64,000 nt of DNA from CAVVVS01 sp963751355 (lineage in GTDB: Bacteria > Bacteroidota > Ignavibacteria > Ignavibacteriales > Ignavibacteriaceae): assembly GCA_963751355.1 (NCBI GenBank), contig CAVVVS010000001.1, forward strand, positions 1 to 64,000, in the 5' to 3' direction. The notes under the pieces were generated by a model, which had not been told where the DNA came from, did not search any database, and saw only the letters and a program-made list of their open reading frames with translations. The stretch's first letter is position 1; every line of letters begins with the position of its first letter. The position numbers and the translations under genes were made by a program. This document shows positions 55,422 through 64,000 of this stretch, piece by piece.

Positions 55422-58235
55422 CTATTTCAAGAACAACATCTTCTTAACCGAATTAAACAATTCTGCACCGCCGCTGCTTTTTACCGATAATCTGTAAAAA
55501 TAAATACCGGAAGATAAATGCTTACTTCTGAATACAACCAAATGATAACCTTCCCGCTGAAATCCGTCTGCCAGTACCGATACTTCCTGACCCAGTGAAT
55601 TATATACTTTTAATGTAACGTACGACGGATTTTTCAAAGTATAATTTATTGTGGTGGAAGGATTGAAAGGATTAGGATAGTTCTGATATAAATTATATTT
55701 CAAAGGAATTGTTTCTTTTTCCTTATCAGCGGTTTTACTCAAATTTTCAGCGCTTTTCTTTGGATTGATTATTTTACTACCCGGATTTAATAAGCTTGCT
55801 GCAACCTTTGTTAAATGATTATCCGAGAAATTAGCTTGCATATAATTAAACGATTTTTTCGCAGAACCCGAATCCCGAAACATGGAGTGATATACATTAA
55901 ACAATTCCCATGAAGAAAGAAGTTTGCTTTCGGAAGCATCCAGGCTACCTAATAATTTATAGTAAGCAACGGCATCTTTGATTTTACCACCATGCACACT
56001 TTTTTCACCTAATATCAAATAAGAAAGAGTCCTTAATGATTGATTACAGCTGCTGTCTGCTATTCCCTTGCAATAATTAATAAGGTCATTAACAGACAAT
56101 ATTTCGTTTGATACAGTATCTTTATTTGCTTCGCTGTAAACTTCCTGCAAATTCTTAAGAGCATATACAGCCCATTTTTTTGCCGGATTCAAACTTATTA
56201 TTTCTTTATAAATTTTTACCGCATCTTTATAATGATGCTGCGAGCGCAGCGTAGAACCGGCATACAGAAGTAAATGCTGCTTGCTCCATGTCTTTGTAGT
56301 TGAATCAAAAGATTGTGTAAAGAGAGGCTGAACGTTTTCGGACGAAGTTGTCATAACAGAGCCCGTAGAGTTATCGCTGCTTTGAACAATATTAGCGGAA
56401 GTTATCATGCCGGAACTTAAGGGCGCATTTGGAGGAACATTAGGATCATAAGACAAAGAATTATTTGTATCTATCGTTGATGTTCCGTCATTAAAGAAAT
56501 TATACGGACCGCTTCCCCAATAAGTATACTCCGCATCCACTATTGTATTATTATTTGCTTCAATTAGTATATCCAGGTAGTTGCCGTAAATACTGTTATA
56601 ACCTCCAAGCGAATACTCATTTGCATTATCGTATGTTCCGAAGAAAGGATGCGAATAATATTCAGCTAGAATTTCATCGTAATTATTGCTTAAAACATTA
56701 TTACCTGTTCCTGCATGTGTATAATAACCAAACTGTGGTGCCGAAAATGTTGCTGCGTCTATACCATAACTGCCGTTACTATAAATATGATTATTAAATA
56801 GATAAGGTCCGCTTCCGCTAAGTAATATCCCGTCATAGTAATTATTGTGAATAGTATTACCGGATATATAAGAACCATCAGTATTTATAAGATATATCCC
56901 GTAATCACTTGTATGAATATCATTATTAGTAATGGTTAGCTTTGTATTTGATTGTATAGCACAATTTGTATTGCCGGAAAAATTGTTATTTGAAATAATG
57001 GGTTCGTCGTACACACCGTAGAGCGAATTTGTTACCTGTATTCCGTATGAATTATTTTCAATTGTATTGCCGCTGATTGTTAGAAAAAAAATAGTAGAAC
57101 CGTATTCAACATATATTCCGTTGCGGCAGTTTTGAATGGTTGAATATTCTATTGTTGATTGATTGCTGTTAGGGACAATATTTATACCGTTGTATGCATT
57201 TTTGATAATACTTTTTGATATTGAAGCCGTACCTCCTGAATTTACTTTAATTCCGTTTTGTGTTGAATAATTAGGGGAACTAAAATTAAATGTGATTTTG
57301 TTTGGTAATGTACTCTGAGCACTTAGGGTGCCATTTACTGTTAACGAAGCTCCGTTATAAAAATTAAGCACTGCACCGGAACTAATATTTAAACTGCCAC
57401 CAGAATTAACCGTAATATTTTTATAAATATTGTAAGTACCATTTATCGTTAAAGCAGCACCGGATTTTATGGTCATTTCACCGAGTAAGGAGTTTGTTCC
57501 ATTTAATGTTTCATCATATTTTAACTTACCGCCATACTTAGTTACCGGTACAACTTGAAATAATTCACCTTCCCCGGCTTGTAATGTGGGAGAATAATTG
57601 TAGGTTGTATTTATTGTAAAATCAACAGTAGTATCTTCAACATCTCTAATTCTTAAATTAGCTCTGCCGCTGGTATTGTTAAAATTTAAATTCGCGGTTC
57701 TGCTTTCCCCGGTTTTTAGGTTTACCAGAAGGAAGTATTTATTGTCACTGTTTACTTTACCGGTGAAGAAACCGGCTTCCCAATTATAATCTGTTCCGCT
57801 ATCCGGTATTGCTAAATAATCATTCGAAGAATTTTCTACATAATTCTCATTAGTTGTACTAGTAATGTAAATATAATTCCCGGTATATTTTAGTTTTAAT
57901 AATGTGCTGCCAAGAGTACCGTTTAATCGGGGAAACAGATTATTTTTAATTTCAAAATACAAATCGGAGGGACTATTATTTGTATCTACAATTGCATCGG
58001 TTAAGACTGTTTCTTTACAATCAGTATCATAGAATGTATAAGAATAATAAGGCCAGAAGAAAATACCCTTTGCACCGTGTGCCAATGCAAGCATAACTGT
58101 TGCTCTCAATTCACTCGAATCCGGTTTTCTCCAGTGGTTATTAGACCCAGAAGTACAATCTGGAGTATATCCAAAAGTTTGGGCTACGTAGTAATAATCA
58201 TCTAACGGGAAATTATACTCAAAGGGATATTGCAT
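55422..58235 (-). CDS. C-terminal part of a large T9SS cargo: barrel end, beta-helix repeats, TPR-like region and sorting domain
   Basis: The 937-codon part after an in-frame TAG at 58245-58247. It starts within a TIM-barrel-like segment (MLALAHGAKGIFFWPYYSYT). A beta-sandwich domain (about 110-210) follows, then a right-handed beta-helix (about 235-600) with many NosD/pectate-lyase-type turns such as NGIYVEYGST and ISGNTIHNNYYDGILLSG. A helical repeat region (about 640-820) leads to the T9SS domain NYPNPFNPSTTINY. It has no signal peptide of its own, so it is functional only with the upstream part. Only three codons separate the TAG from the first ATG. Confidence 0.8.
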   Translation of the reverse strand: MQYPFEYNFPLDDYYYVAQTFGYTPDCTSGSNNHWRKPDSSELRATVMLALAHGAKGIFFWPYYSYTFYDTDCKETVLTDAIVDTNNSPSDLYFEIKNNLFPRLNGTLGSTLLKLKYTGNYIYITSTTNENYVENSSNDYLAIPDSGTDYNWEAGFFTGKVNSDNKYFLLVNLKTGESRTANLNFNNTSGRANLRIRDVEDTTVDFTINTTYNYSPTLQAGEGELFQVVPVTKYGGKLKYDETLNGTNSLLGEMTIKSGAALTINGTYNIYKNITVNSGGSLNISSGAVLNFYNGASLTVNGTLSAQSTLPNKITFNFSSPNYSTQNGIKVNSGGTASISKSIIKNAYNGINIVPNSNQSTIEYSTIQNCRNGIYVEYGSTIFFLTISGNTIENNSYGIQVTNSLYGVYDEPIISNNNFSGNTNCAIQSNTKLTITNNDIHTSDYGIYLINTDGSYISGNTIHNNYYDGILLSGSGPYLFNNHIYSNGSYGIDAATFSAPQFGYYTHAGTGNNVLSNNYDEILAEYYSHPFFGTYDNANEYSLGGYNSIYGNYLDILIEANNNTIVDAEYTYWGSGPYNFFNDGTSTIDTNNSLSYDPNVPPNAPLSSGMITSANIVQSSDNSTGSVMTTSSENVQPLFTQSFDSTTKTWSKQHLLLYAGSTLRSQHHYKDAVKIYKEIISLNPAKKWAVYALKNLQEVYSEANKDTVSNEILSVNDLINYCKGIADSSCNQSLRTLSYLILGEKSVHGGKIKDAVAYYKLLGSLDASESKLLSSWELFNVYHSMFRDSGSAKKSFNYMQANFSDNHLTKVAASLLNPGSKIINPKKSAENLSKTADKEKETIPLKYNLYQNYPNPFNPSTTINYTLKNPSYVTLKVYNSLGQEVSVLADGFQREGYHLVVFRSKHLSSGIYFYRLSVKSSGGAELFNSVKKMLFLK

Positions 58236-58244
58236 TAAAGCATT

Positions 58245-59450
58245 CTAAAAATATAAACATTTTTCATCAGGATAAGGATTCCCCGGTTGATCATGATAGT
58301 AAGGGTAGTAGTCATACATTAACATTTTCGGATGTACTGTTTCAAGAAATCTTTTTATAGTCCATTCATAGTTCCTTTTACCGTTCCAGGCAGGATAAAA
58401 AGCGGTTATCAACGGCGGGTAACCGTGGCTGGTTAAAATACTGTCTACTACTTTGTACGGCTCATAATTGTCTATGCTCTGCGGTTCGTCCAGGCTGTAC
58501 CAGTATTCCGTATTGTTTGTGCCGGCTGAGGATGCATAATTTAAAATTCTTGTCTGAGCTGTATTTGGGTCAAGCAAGTAATCTCCCCAAATATCCTGAT
58601 CATAAACTTCAATATAATCCACATATAAATTTCTGCTACCAAGCCATTTGACATTAAATTGTACACCGTATGCACTGTCATATACTGCGGTTTGTTGCAT
58701 CGCTTCAGTGTATTTGGGTATTCCATCTATCATTGCAACCGGGCTGCCGGATTGTTTCCCTTTTATGGTATCGGGAATTGTGTAACTAAGCGAAGTATCT
58801 TTAAAACTATTGGATAGGTCGCTTGCGTATAATATTTTTTTATTTAAAACGGTATCATTTCCATTACTTGTTGTATATTTAACCGATATCTCGCAAACCG
58901 GAACGCCCGGGGTTAAGGCACCGTCTATTTTCATATTAAAATTTACAACATAATTAATTGGATAGGTATTATACCAGAACTTGTACCTTCTATCCTGTAT
59001 ATAATCCGGACCGGTTACGAGCAGCTTTCCAATATTGGTGCTGTCGGTTCCGCTGTACCAGTAAGCGCCGCTGTTTGTACCGAACTGATGCTTTATTCCA
59101 GGAGTTACTGCATTTATATCCATACTATCCTCAGCCTGCCATTTTGTATAGTAACCTGAGGAATAACGGTAAATATAATCATTCTGTTTATAGGCATTTA
59201 TAGCTATTACGCTGTCAAACAATGCTTGAAGCGAGTCCCTATTTGAATAGCTCACCTGGTTGATAACCGTATTAGGACCCATCTCATTTACTTGTTTTAG
59301 GTTTTGTCTGCTGCTGTCAGTTGGTGAAAGATTTGAATAGACACCTGTACGAAATTTCTGCTGCGGAAATATGAAGGCTGAAAACAACAGAACCAGAGAA
59401 AAGCAAAGTTTAATCTCTGCTTTAAAAAAAGCTTTTGTTTGGCTGAACAT
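58245..59450 (-). CDS. N-terminal part of the same large secreted protein, ended by an in-frame TAG
   Basis: 401 codons with a signal peptide (about 1-31, ending FPQQ) and a strong ribosome site (AGGGGTAC before ATG). It contains a beta-sandwich insert and the first part of a barrel (YWYSLDEPQSIDNYEP, LITAFYPAWNGKRNYEW, HPKMLMYDYYPYYHD). It ends PDEKCLYF and TAG. The next codons, in the same frame, lead straight into the downstream part, so the barrel domain is cut in two. A CAG (Gln) to TAG change would explain it. Both parts together are about 1340 codons. Confidence 0.8.
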   Translation of the reverse strand: MFSQTKAFFKAEIKLCFSLVLLFSAFIFPQQKFRTGVYSNLSPTDSSRQNLKQVNEMGPNTVINQVSYSNRDSLQALFDSVIAINAYKQNDYIYRYSSGYYTKWQAEDSMDINAVTPGIKHQFGTNSGAYWYSGTDSTNIGKLLVTGPDYIQDRRYKFWYNTYPINYVVNFNMKIDGALTPGVPVCEISVKYTTSNGNDTVLNKKILYASDLSNSFKDTSLSYTIPDTIKGKQSGSPVAMIDGIPKYTEAMQQTAVYDSAYGVQFNVKWLGSRNLYVDYIEVYDQDIWGDYLLDPNTAQTRILNYASSAGTNNTEYWYSLDEPQSIDNYEPYKVVDSILTSHGYPPLITAFYPAWNGKRNYEWTIKRFLETVHPKMLMYDYYPYYHDQPGNPYPDEKCLYF

Positions 59451-59487
59451 TTTGTACCCCTTTCTTTATTTATATTAAGTAAGTTAA

Positions 59488-61233
59488 TTATTTTACGTAT
59501 ACCATCTTCCTCATTTCGGTATAAACCGGTATACGATTTTGATTTATTATTTCTATACGATATAAATATATTCCGCTTGCCAATCCCTTTGGATTAAATT
59601 CAGCTTCATAATAACCGGCAGACTTCTCTCCGTTTACCAGATATTTTACCAATGCTCCTTTTATATCGTAAACAGCCAACTTCACATACCCTCTTTCTTT
59701 CAATCTGTAGGATATTATTGTTGAAGGATTGAATGGATTAGGATAGTTTTGGTACAATTTATAATTGGTAACAACATAAGGCTGTCTGCTTTTTACGGAA
59801 GTCAAACCAACCGGAAGCTCTTCCGAAAATCCGGATACATTGTTCTGGTTGTCAACTGCAGTTAGCTTATAATACAGATTGTCTATTCCATTAGGTATAA
59901 CTTGTACAAAATACGTATCTGTTTGAGTTGAAATAAGATTTGCCGAATCGGCTGTAAAATCCGCTGTGGTGTCACGGTAAAGTTTATAATGATTAAAATC
60001 CGCTTCGGTGTTTCTATTCCACTTTATCTTAACATAACCGGAATCGACTGTTGCAGATAAATTAACCGGCGGGCGGGGTGGCAAATCTAAATAAGTATAG
60101 CTTTCTCCGAGAGGACCTCCGTATATTCCTATATCGCTTCTGCTGCCGTCCTTATCCAATATATTAGGATCTCCTTTATTTATTAAAGGTGAATATTTCT
60201 GTAGATGAAAATCAGAGCTGTCCTTATTCACAAACATCGGGTCGGTTATAATATTTGTGCTATCGGCGGTAAAGCCCGTATATTTTTTACCGCAATCCCA
60301 TTCATTATTATAATGAAACTTTAATGTGTCTACTTTATCCGCAGTATAACCGCTTGCACTATTCAGAATGTTATTATTTACTACCTTGTTACTGCCTTTG
60401 AATAAATTAAAACCCGTACCGTTTGATTTACCTACTACTAAATTATCAGCTATTATTCCATTACCTAAAGAGAATGCATAGCCGTAAGAATTATAAGGCT
60501 TCTTTTTTATCACAATATTATTCCTTATATCCTTGGGGTTTAAAATTATATGGAGCCCGTCTCCGCCGTCTTCCAATATAATTAAATTATTTCTTATAGT
60601 AGCTGCAGTACCATAGGAACCTTCGATACCGCGCGAAATGTTATAAGCAGTTATTATTATGTTGCTGTCTATTACCGGGTAGTAATTTTCATTAAAGGCT
60701 TCAAGGTGAATACCTATGTTTACATTTTTAATTATATTATTTTTAAGAGTAGCATCTGAGTTAAATATGTCGCTACCTTTATAACAATTTTCAATTTTGT
60801 TATTTTCAATAACAGATAGATAACTTGCATCACTAATAGCAATACCGGTACCATTATTACTATAAGAGACTATTACATCAAATCCTTTTATTATAATATC
60901 ACCGGTAGTATTAAACGCATAAAAGCCAGTTGGTACTTCTAAGTCTCTGGAATCAACAATACAGCTATCCCAACCACTCCCTATCAATGTAAGAAATTTA
61001 TTTTCCACGACTATTTTTTCCTTATAAACACCACTTGCAACGTAAATAGTATCTCCGGCATCAGCGAAATTAATGCACTTCTGTATACTGTCCGCTGCAG
61101 TTTCCCAGCTTGTATAAGGCGGTGTACTACTGCCGCTTTGGCTTACGTATCTTACTGTTGGGTAAATTGTGAAAATGGTGAGCAAGCAGAAAGCGGATAA
61201 AAGGGAATAAAAATACTTTGTTTTGTGAAACAT
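59488..61233 (-). CDS. Secreted beta-helix protein with fibronectin-like and T9SS domains
   Basis: 581 residues: signal peptide (about 1-25), a right-handed parallel beta-helix (about 28-375) opening with YVSQSGSSTPPYTSWETAADSIQ and GDTIYVASGVYKEKIVV, a fibronectin type III-like domain (about 385-475, including VKIKWNRNTEADFNHYKLYRD) and a T9SS domain starting NYPNPFNPSTIISYR. Beta-helix proteins of this type bind or cleave acidic polysaccharides, but no catalytic residues can be named. It lies 37 bases upstream of the large broken cargo gene in the same direction. Confidence 0.87.
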   Translation of the reverse strand: MFHKTKYFYSLLSAFCLLTIFTIYPTVRYVSQSGSSTPPYTSWETAADSIQKCINFADAGDTIYVASGVYKEKIVVENKFLTLIGSGWDSCIVDSRDLEVPTGFYAFNTTGDIIIKGFDVIVSYSNNGTGIAISDASYLSVIENNKIENCYKGSDIFNSDATLKNNIIKNVNIGIHLEAFNENYYPVIDSNIIITAYNISRGIEGSYGTAATIRNNLIILEDGGDGLHIILNPKDIRNNIVIKKKPYNSYGYAFSLGNGIIADNLVVGKSNGTGFNLFKGSNKVVNNNILNSASGYTADKVDTLKFHYNNEWDCGKKYTGFTADSTNIITDPMFVNKDSSDFHLQKYSPLINKGDPNILDKDGSRSDIGIYGGPLGESYTYLDLPPRPPVNLSATVDSGYVKIKWNRNTEADFNHYKLYRDTTADFTADSANLISTQTDTYFVQVIPNGIDNLYYKLTAVDNQNNVSGFSEELPVGLTSVKSRQPYVVTNYKLYQNYPNPFNPSTIISYRLKERGYVKLAVYDIKGALVKYLVNGEKSAGYYEAEFNPKGLASGIYLYRIEIINQNRIPVYTEMRKMVYVK

Positions 61234-61349
61234 TTTGTCCTCACTTTTTAAGTTTATAAAAATTTATTTTGAAATTTAAATTTAATCCGTGATAATTCCC
61301 CATGGGGCAAATTGTGATATTCTACCGCAGGGATTTTTATGTAAGTTTA

Positions 61350-61901
61350 TCATTTTATGAATAACATTTTTCGAGTGGAAACAAAATTCCCCGCTCTAAT
61401 CCGATAGAAATAAACACTGCTCGAAAGATTACTTCCGTTAAAATTGATTTTATAACTCCCAACATTTTTGTATTCATGATTTATTAAAGTTTTTACTTCC
61501 CTCCCCAGCACATCGTAAATTTTTAATGTTACGTATTCTGATTTTGGTATCTGATATTCTATTGTTGTAGTAGGATTAAAAGGATTGGGATAGTTTTGAT
61601 AAAGAATAAAATTCTTAGGTATATTATTTTTTTCATCGTTCACGGATACCATTAAGTGTTTTATAGATCTTATGGATGAAGGAGTTATTTCATAAATATC
61701 ACTCTGAGTAGTTGCATATAATTTATCAGAATCCGGCTTTTTGTATAATCCTGTTACGGCAGATATAAGTTGAACAGTATCATGAAATGTCTTTCCATAA
61801 TCAGTTGAAAACTCTATTTGTTTCCCATCGCTCATGTAAATTGTACCGGAGACTGAATCATCTAATGAAATACACAGCTTATTTTTACTAGAATATTTCA
61901 T
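61350..61901 (-). CDS. C-terminal part of a T9SS cargo protein, downstream of an in-frame TAA
   Basis: 183 codons ending in a T9SS domain (NYPNPFNPTTTIEYQ to RKMLFIK). It starts at an internal Met in a BNR/sortilin-like repeat context (GKQIEFSTDYGKTFHDTVQLISAV). The DNA between this Met and the stop of the upstream part (62067) is open in the same frame and encodes about 54 more residues (HFNIVDTNKIQLYSD and on). The two parts are therefore one gene split by a single TAA. Without the upstream part there is no signal peptide. Confidence 0.78.
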   Translation of the reverse strand: MKYSSKNKLCISLDDSVSGTIYMSDGKQIEFSTDYGKTFHDTVQLISAVTGLYKKPDSDKLYATTQSDIYEITPSSIRSIKHLMVSVNDEKNNIPKNFILYQNYPNPFNPTTTIEYQIPKSEYVTLKIYDVLGREVKTLINHEYKNVGSYKINFNGSNLSSSVYFYRIRAGNFVSTRKMLFIK

Positions 61902-62066
61902 TTCCCATGAGCCAGCGTTGCCTTTATCACCGGATACAAATAAATATTTTTTATCGGTTTTTACATGACTTTCAACAGAAATGTAAATATGTGATGAATC
62001 TTTATCATATTGAAACTTTATATCTGAGTATAACTGAATTTTATTAGTGTCAACAATATTAAAATG

Positions 62067-62687
62067 TTATCCACCGTCTTCTGATTTGGCAAGATTGCCT
62101 TCCTGGTTCAAAGCGAAAAGTATATTATCATTAAAAGGTGACAGAGATAAAAAATGATAATAATTCCCTGAATCTACTACGGACCAGTTCCATCCGCCGT
62201 CTGTACTTTTTAAAATTTGATTTCCGGCAGAAGAATATAGCAGACTATCATCTTGATGCGAAATATTTATTTGTGAGTTCTCACCAAAAAAAAATTCGTG
62301 TAATCCTAAATAATCTGAATCAAACCTCTCTACATACCCGGCACAGTCCATTCCGCAGCCTGCTCCGGTATAAATAAACTTTGAAGGATCATGGTTCCAA
62401 AAATCAAAATCAAATATATATTCATCACTGTTAAATACAGGTTGACTGAATCCACCTGCATACAAGAATACGGTATCAATATTAGTTGAAAGATCTAAAT
62501 GATAAATATTGTTACTTTCCGAAGAATACCCGTTACTCCCTTTCATCCAATAAATCCGGTAGAATAAATGAGTCATTTGATGCTGATCTTCCATACCGTA
62601 TAAATGTGTAATTATGCTGTCTTGATTTTGCGAAAAAGCAATCGAGAAGAAGATAAGACTGGTAAACAAAATTTGAAGTAATTTCAT
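62067..62687 (-). CDS. N-terminal part of the same BNR/sortilin-like T9SS cargo, ended by an in-frame TAA
   Basis: 206 codons with a signal peptide (about 1-20, ending FSQN). BNR-like repeats are visible (ILKSTDGGWNWSVVDSG, NLAKSEDGG), like those in secreted proteins that bind or cleave glycans. It ends SEDGG and TAA at 62067. In this repeat type a Lys or Thr normally follows the DGG, so AAA to TAA is a likely change. Reading through gives about 445 codons ending in a T9SS domain. Confidence 0.78.
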   Translation of the reverse strand: MKLLQILFTSLIFFSIAFSQNQDSIITHLYGMEDQHQMTHLFYRIYWMKGSNGYSSESNNIYHLDLSTNIDTVFLYAGGFSQPVFNSDEYIFDFDFWNHDPSKFIYTGAGCGMDCAGYVERFDSDYLGLHEFFFGENSQINISHQDDSLLYSSAGNQILKSTDGGWNWSVVDSGNYYHFLSLSPFNDNILFALNQEGNLAKSEDGG

Positions 62688-62888
62688 TATTTCTTCTTAA
62701 TGATTATTGGTTTAAAATTTACCAATGTAATCATACTTATATTCAATTTGTTTTAATAGAATTATTTTGAGAGAAAGGAAAATTGAAATGAAAATGAATT
62801 TTTTAGAAATATTCATGATATAATCCCCAATAAGATGATAATCGCCTTAAATTATAATAAGTTATAGCATGAATATCAACATAAAAGA

Positions 62889-63617
62889 TTATATTAAACG
62901 CTGCCGCATTATTTCAAACAATAATATCCCGGCGGCGACGGAAACATTTAATGATTGGATTTTCCCCTTCATTGGTATCTTCACCAGTATGTCGCATTTT
63001 TCTGCGGTCAACCTCCTGATGCCTTTTTCCTCATTACCAACGACTAATGCTACGGGTATTTTATAATCTGCTTCGGTATAATTTTTTGAATTTTCTAACG
63101 AAGAACCTACAATCCAAAATCCATTATTTTTTAAAGTATCAAAGGCTTGCGAAAGATTGTTCACTCTGCAAATTTGTAAATGTTCAGTTGCGCCGGCTGA
63201 GGTTTTTACAACGGTTTCATTTACGGGCGCGCTGTTATGTTTGGTTACAATGATTCCATCCACACCGCAGCATTCAGCACTTCTTAAAATTGCACCAAGA
63301 TTGTGCGTATCTTGAATTGAATCTAAAATTAGAATGAGAGGGTATTCTGATTTTTTTGAATCACTAATAATTTCTTCCAAAGAAAAATATTTTTGATCTG
63401 ACTTAACGGCGACCACACCTTGCGTGTTTGCCTGACCGGAAATGCTTTTAAATTTATCGGCGGGTATTTCAGTACACTTAATTTTTCGTTTTTTCGCGGC
63501 TATTCTAATTGCGGTAATTATTCCTCCCTTTTGTCCGAATAATATATTCACCTGCTCAATCTCTTCACCTGAGTTGATCGCTTCCAATACAGGTTTACGT
63601 CCGATAATTAATTTCAT
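62889..63617 (-). CDS. rlmB: 23S rRNA 2'-O-ribose methyltransferase, TrmH/SpoU family
   Basis: A 242-residue SPOUT methyltransferase with an N-terminal L30e-like substrate-binding domain (about 1-75) and the three SPOUT motifs: NLGAILRSAECCGVDG, ALVVGNEEKGI, and IPMKGKIQSLNVSVAAGI at the deep trefoil knot. In E. coli RlmB methylates G2251 of 23S rRNA, and this is the best match by layout. It lies 35 bases downstream of lgt on the same strand. Confidence 0.92.
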   Translation of the reverse strand: MKLIIGRKPVLEAINSGEEIEQVNILFGQKGGIITAIRIAAKKRKIKCTEIPADKFKSISGQANTQGVVAVKSDQKYFSLEEIISDSKKSEYPLILILDSIQDTHNLGAILRSAECCGVDGIIVTKHNSAPVNETVVKTSAGATEHLQICRVNNLSQAFDTLKNNGFWIVGSSLENSKNYTEADYKIPVALVVGNEEKGIRRLTAEKCDILVKIPMKGKIQSLNVSVAAGILLFEIMRQRLI

Positions 63618-63652
63618 GCTGCCGCAGTTTTTATTTAGTTATCTTTTTAATA

Positions 63653-64000
63653 TTAACCTTTCGCTTTCTGGGGTTCCTTTTTAAACGGAGGCGGAACAAA
63701 CCTCGGAAGTTTATCACTATTTTTTGTCAAGTATATATATCCGGCTAATCCTACTGCCATTAAAACAATAGATATTAATTGCGCTTCGGAAAGACCGAAA
63801 AGAAGCCTCGGGTTTAACCTAATAAACTCTACCGTAAATCTTTCTATTCCGGCAAACATCAAGTAGACCATGAACAGTTTTCCGTCAGGCCAGTCTTTCT
63901 TTCTTAGCTTCCACAGAATAAAGAAAATAATGACACAGGCGAGAAATTCATATATGGGAGTTGGGTGAAGCCTGATTACTTCATCAAATTTGGTAATAGC
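63653..64000 (-). CDS. lgt: Prolipoprotein diacylglyceryl transferase, C-terminal part (partial)
   Basis: The gene runs off the right edge, and 115 C-terminal codons are visible. The segment RLHPTPIYEFLACVIIFFILW is the conserved Lgt region with HPTP-x-YE, followed by FMVYLMFAGIERFTVEFIR, which matches the R-x-x-x-E-x-x-R core, and a final membrane helix. Lgt attaches diacylglycerol to the lipobox Cys of lipoproteins such as that at 18163. The tail ends in a basic, Pro/Lys-rich stretch. The start lies outside the window. Confidence 0.93.
   Translation of the reverse strand, partial: AITKFDEVIRLHPTPIYEFLACVIIFFILWKLRKKDWPDGKLFMVYLMFAGIERFTVEFIRLNPRLLFGLSEAQLISIVLMAVGLAGYIYLTKNSDKLPRFVPPPFKKEPQKAKG

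Noticed and set aside
58245..58247. Genome-wide recoding of TAG as a sense codon
   Set aside because: TAG is the natural stop of other intact genes in the window, such as the GH31 gene at 31857, and no suppressor tRNA or recoding gene was seen.
1..64000. tRNA genes, insertion sequences, phage or defence genes
   Set aside because: Intergenic regions were read for T-arm patterns, transposase motifs and terminal repeats, and none were found. A covariance-model scan was not possible.

Overview
The window is about 64 kb of low-GC DNA (roughly one third G+C by eye). It starts inside the 5' end of a 16S rRNA gene on the minus strand and ends inside a minus-strand lgt gene. Seven open reading frames end in a C-terminal domain built around the motif NYPNPFNP, the type A sorting signal of the type IX secretion system (T9SS) in the form typical of Ignavibacteria. 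With the YicC-gmk-rpoZ-coaBC gene order and numerous outer-membrane barrels, this suggests a Gram-negative member of the Ignavibacteria or a close relative (Bacteroidota/Chlorobi group). The taxonomic call is inference. No plasmid, phage, insertion sequence, CRISPR array or tRNA gene was seen.

Layout. 1-765: 16S rRNA start with a leader carrying boxA and two promoter-like boxes. 766-5598 (minus): envelope polysaccharide genes (SLBB export protein, dTDP-glucose 4,6-dehydratase, a small barrel) and a secreted transglutaminase. 5820-8923 (plus): anmK overlapping an RmlD-like reductase, a CTCTGTG repeat island and nfo. 9345-15722 (minus): DUF1460 amidase, then a core run yicC, gmk, rpoZ, coaBC, udg, dnaB. 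16095-19474 (minus): a frameshifted BamA/TamA-like barrel, a lipoprotein and an L,D-transpeptidase-like protein that has lost its catalytic His and Cys. 19689-24903: capA; a frameshifted frr; two glycosyltransferases and a GH13 hydrolase. 25963-29087 (plus): a compact three-gene operon (multi-TM inner-membrane protein with coiled coil; single-TM protein with periplasmic stalk; outer-membrane barrel) that looks like an uncharacterised trans-envelope motor or scaffold with GldL/GldM- or TolQ/TolR-like architecture. 29160-37612: pgl, a membrane protein, YceI, a secreted GH31, an inositol-phosphatase family enzyme and the YifB/ComM ATPase. 37929-48853: a LamG-like T9SS cargo, nuoG-nuoH-nuoI, alanine dehydrogenase, an M16 peptidase, small membrane proteins, a patatin and a VOC protein. 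49009-62687 (minus): a region rich in T9SS cargo, interrupted by an M48/LemA/zf-TFIIB set and an SLT-like protein. 62889-64000: rlmB and partial lgt.

Four genes are broken by single lesions: one-base losses in homopolymer or purine runs in frr and the BamA/TamA-like gene, and single in-frame stops (TAG, TAA) inside two T9SS cargo genes. frr is essential in the bacteria where this has been tested, so at least that lesion is probably a consensus error or is bypassed by slippage. A decayed T9SS sorting domain also lies just downstream of the M48 gene.

Functionally the window mixes housekeeping (replication, CoA, nucleotide and translation factors, part of Complex I) with envelope biology: peptidoglycan recycling and remodelling, polysaccharide export, outer-membrane assembly and an arsenal of secreted T9SS enzymes and beta-helix proteins.
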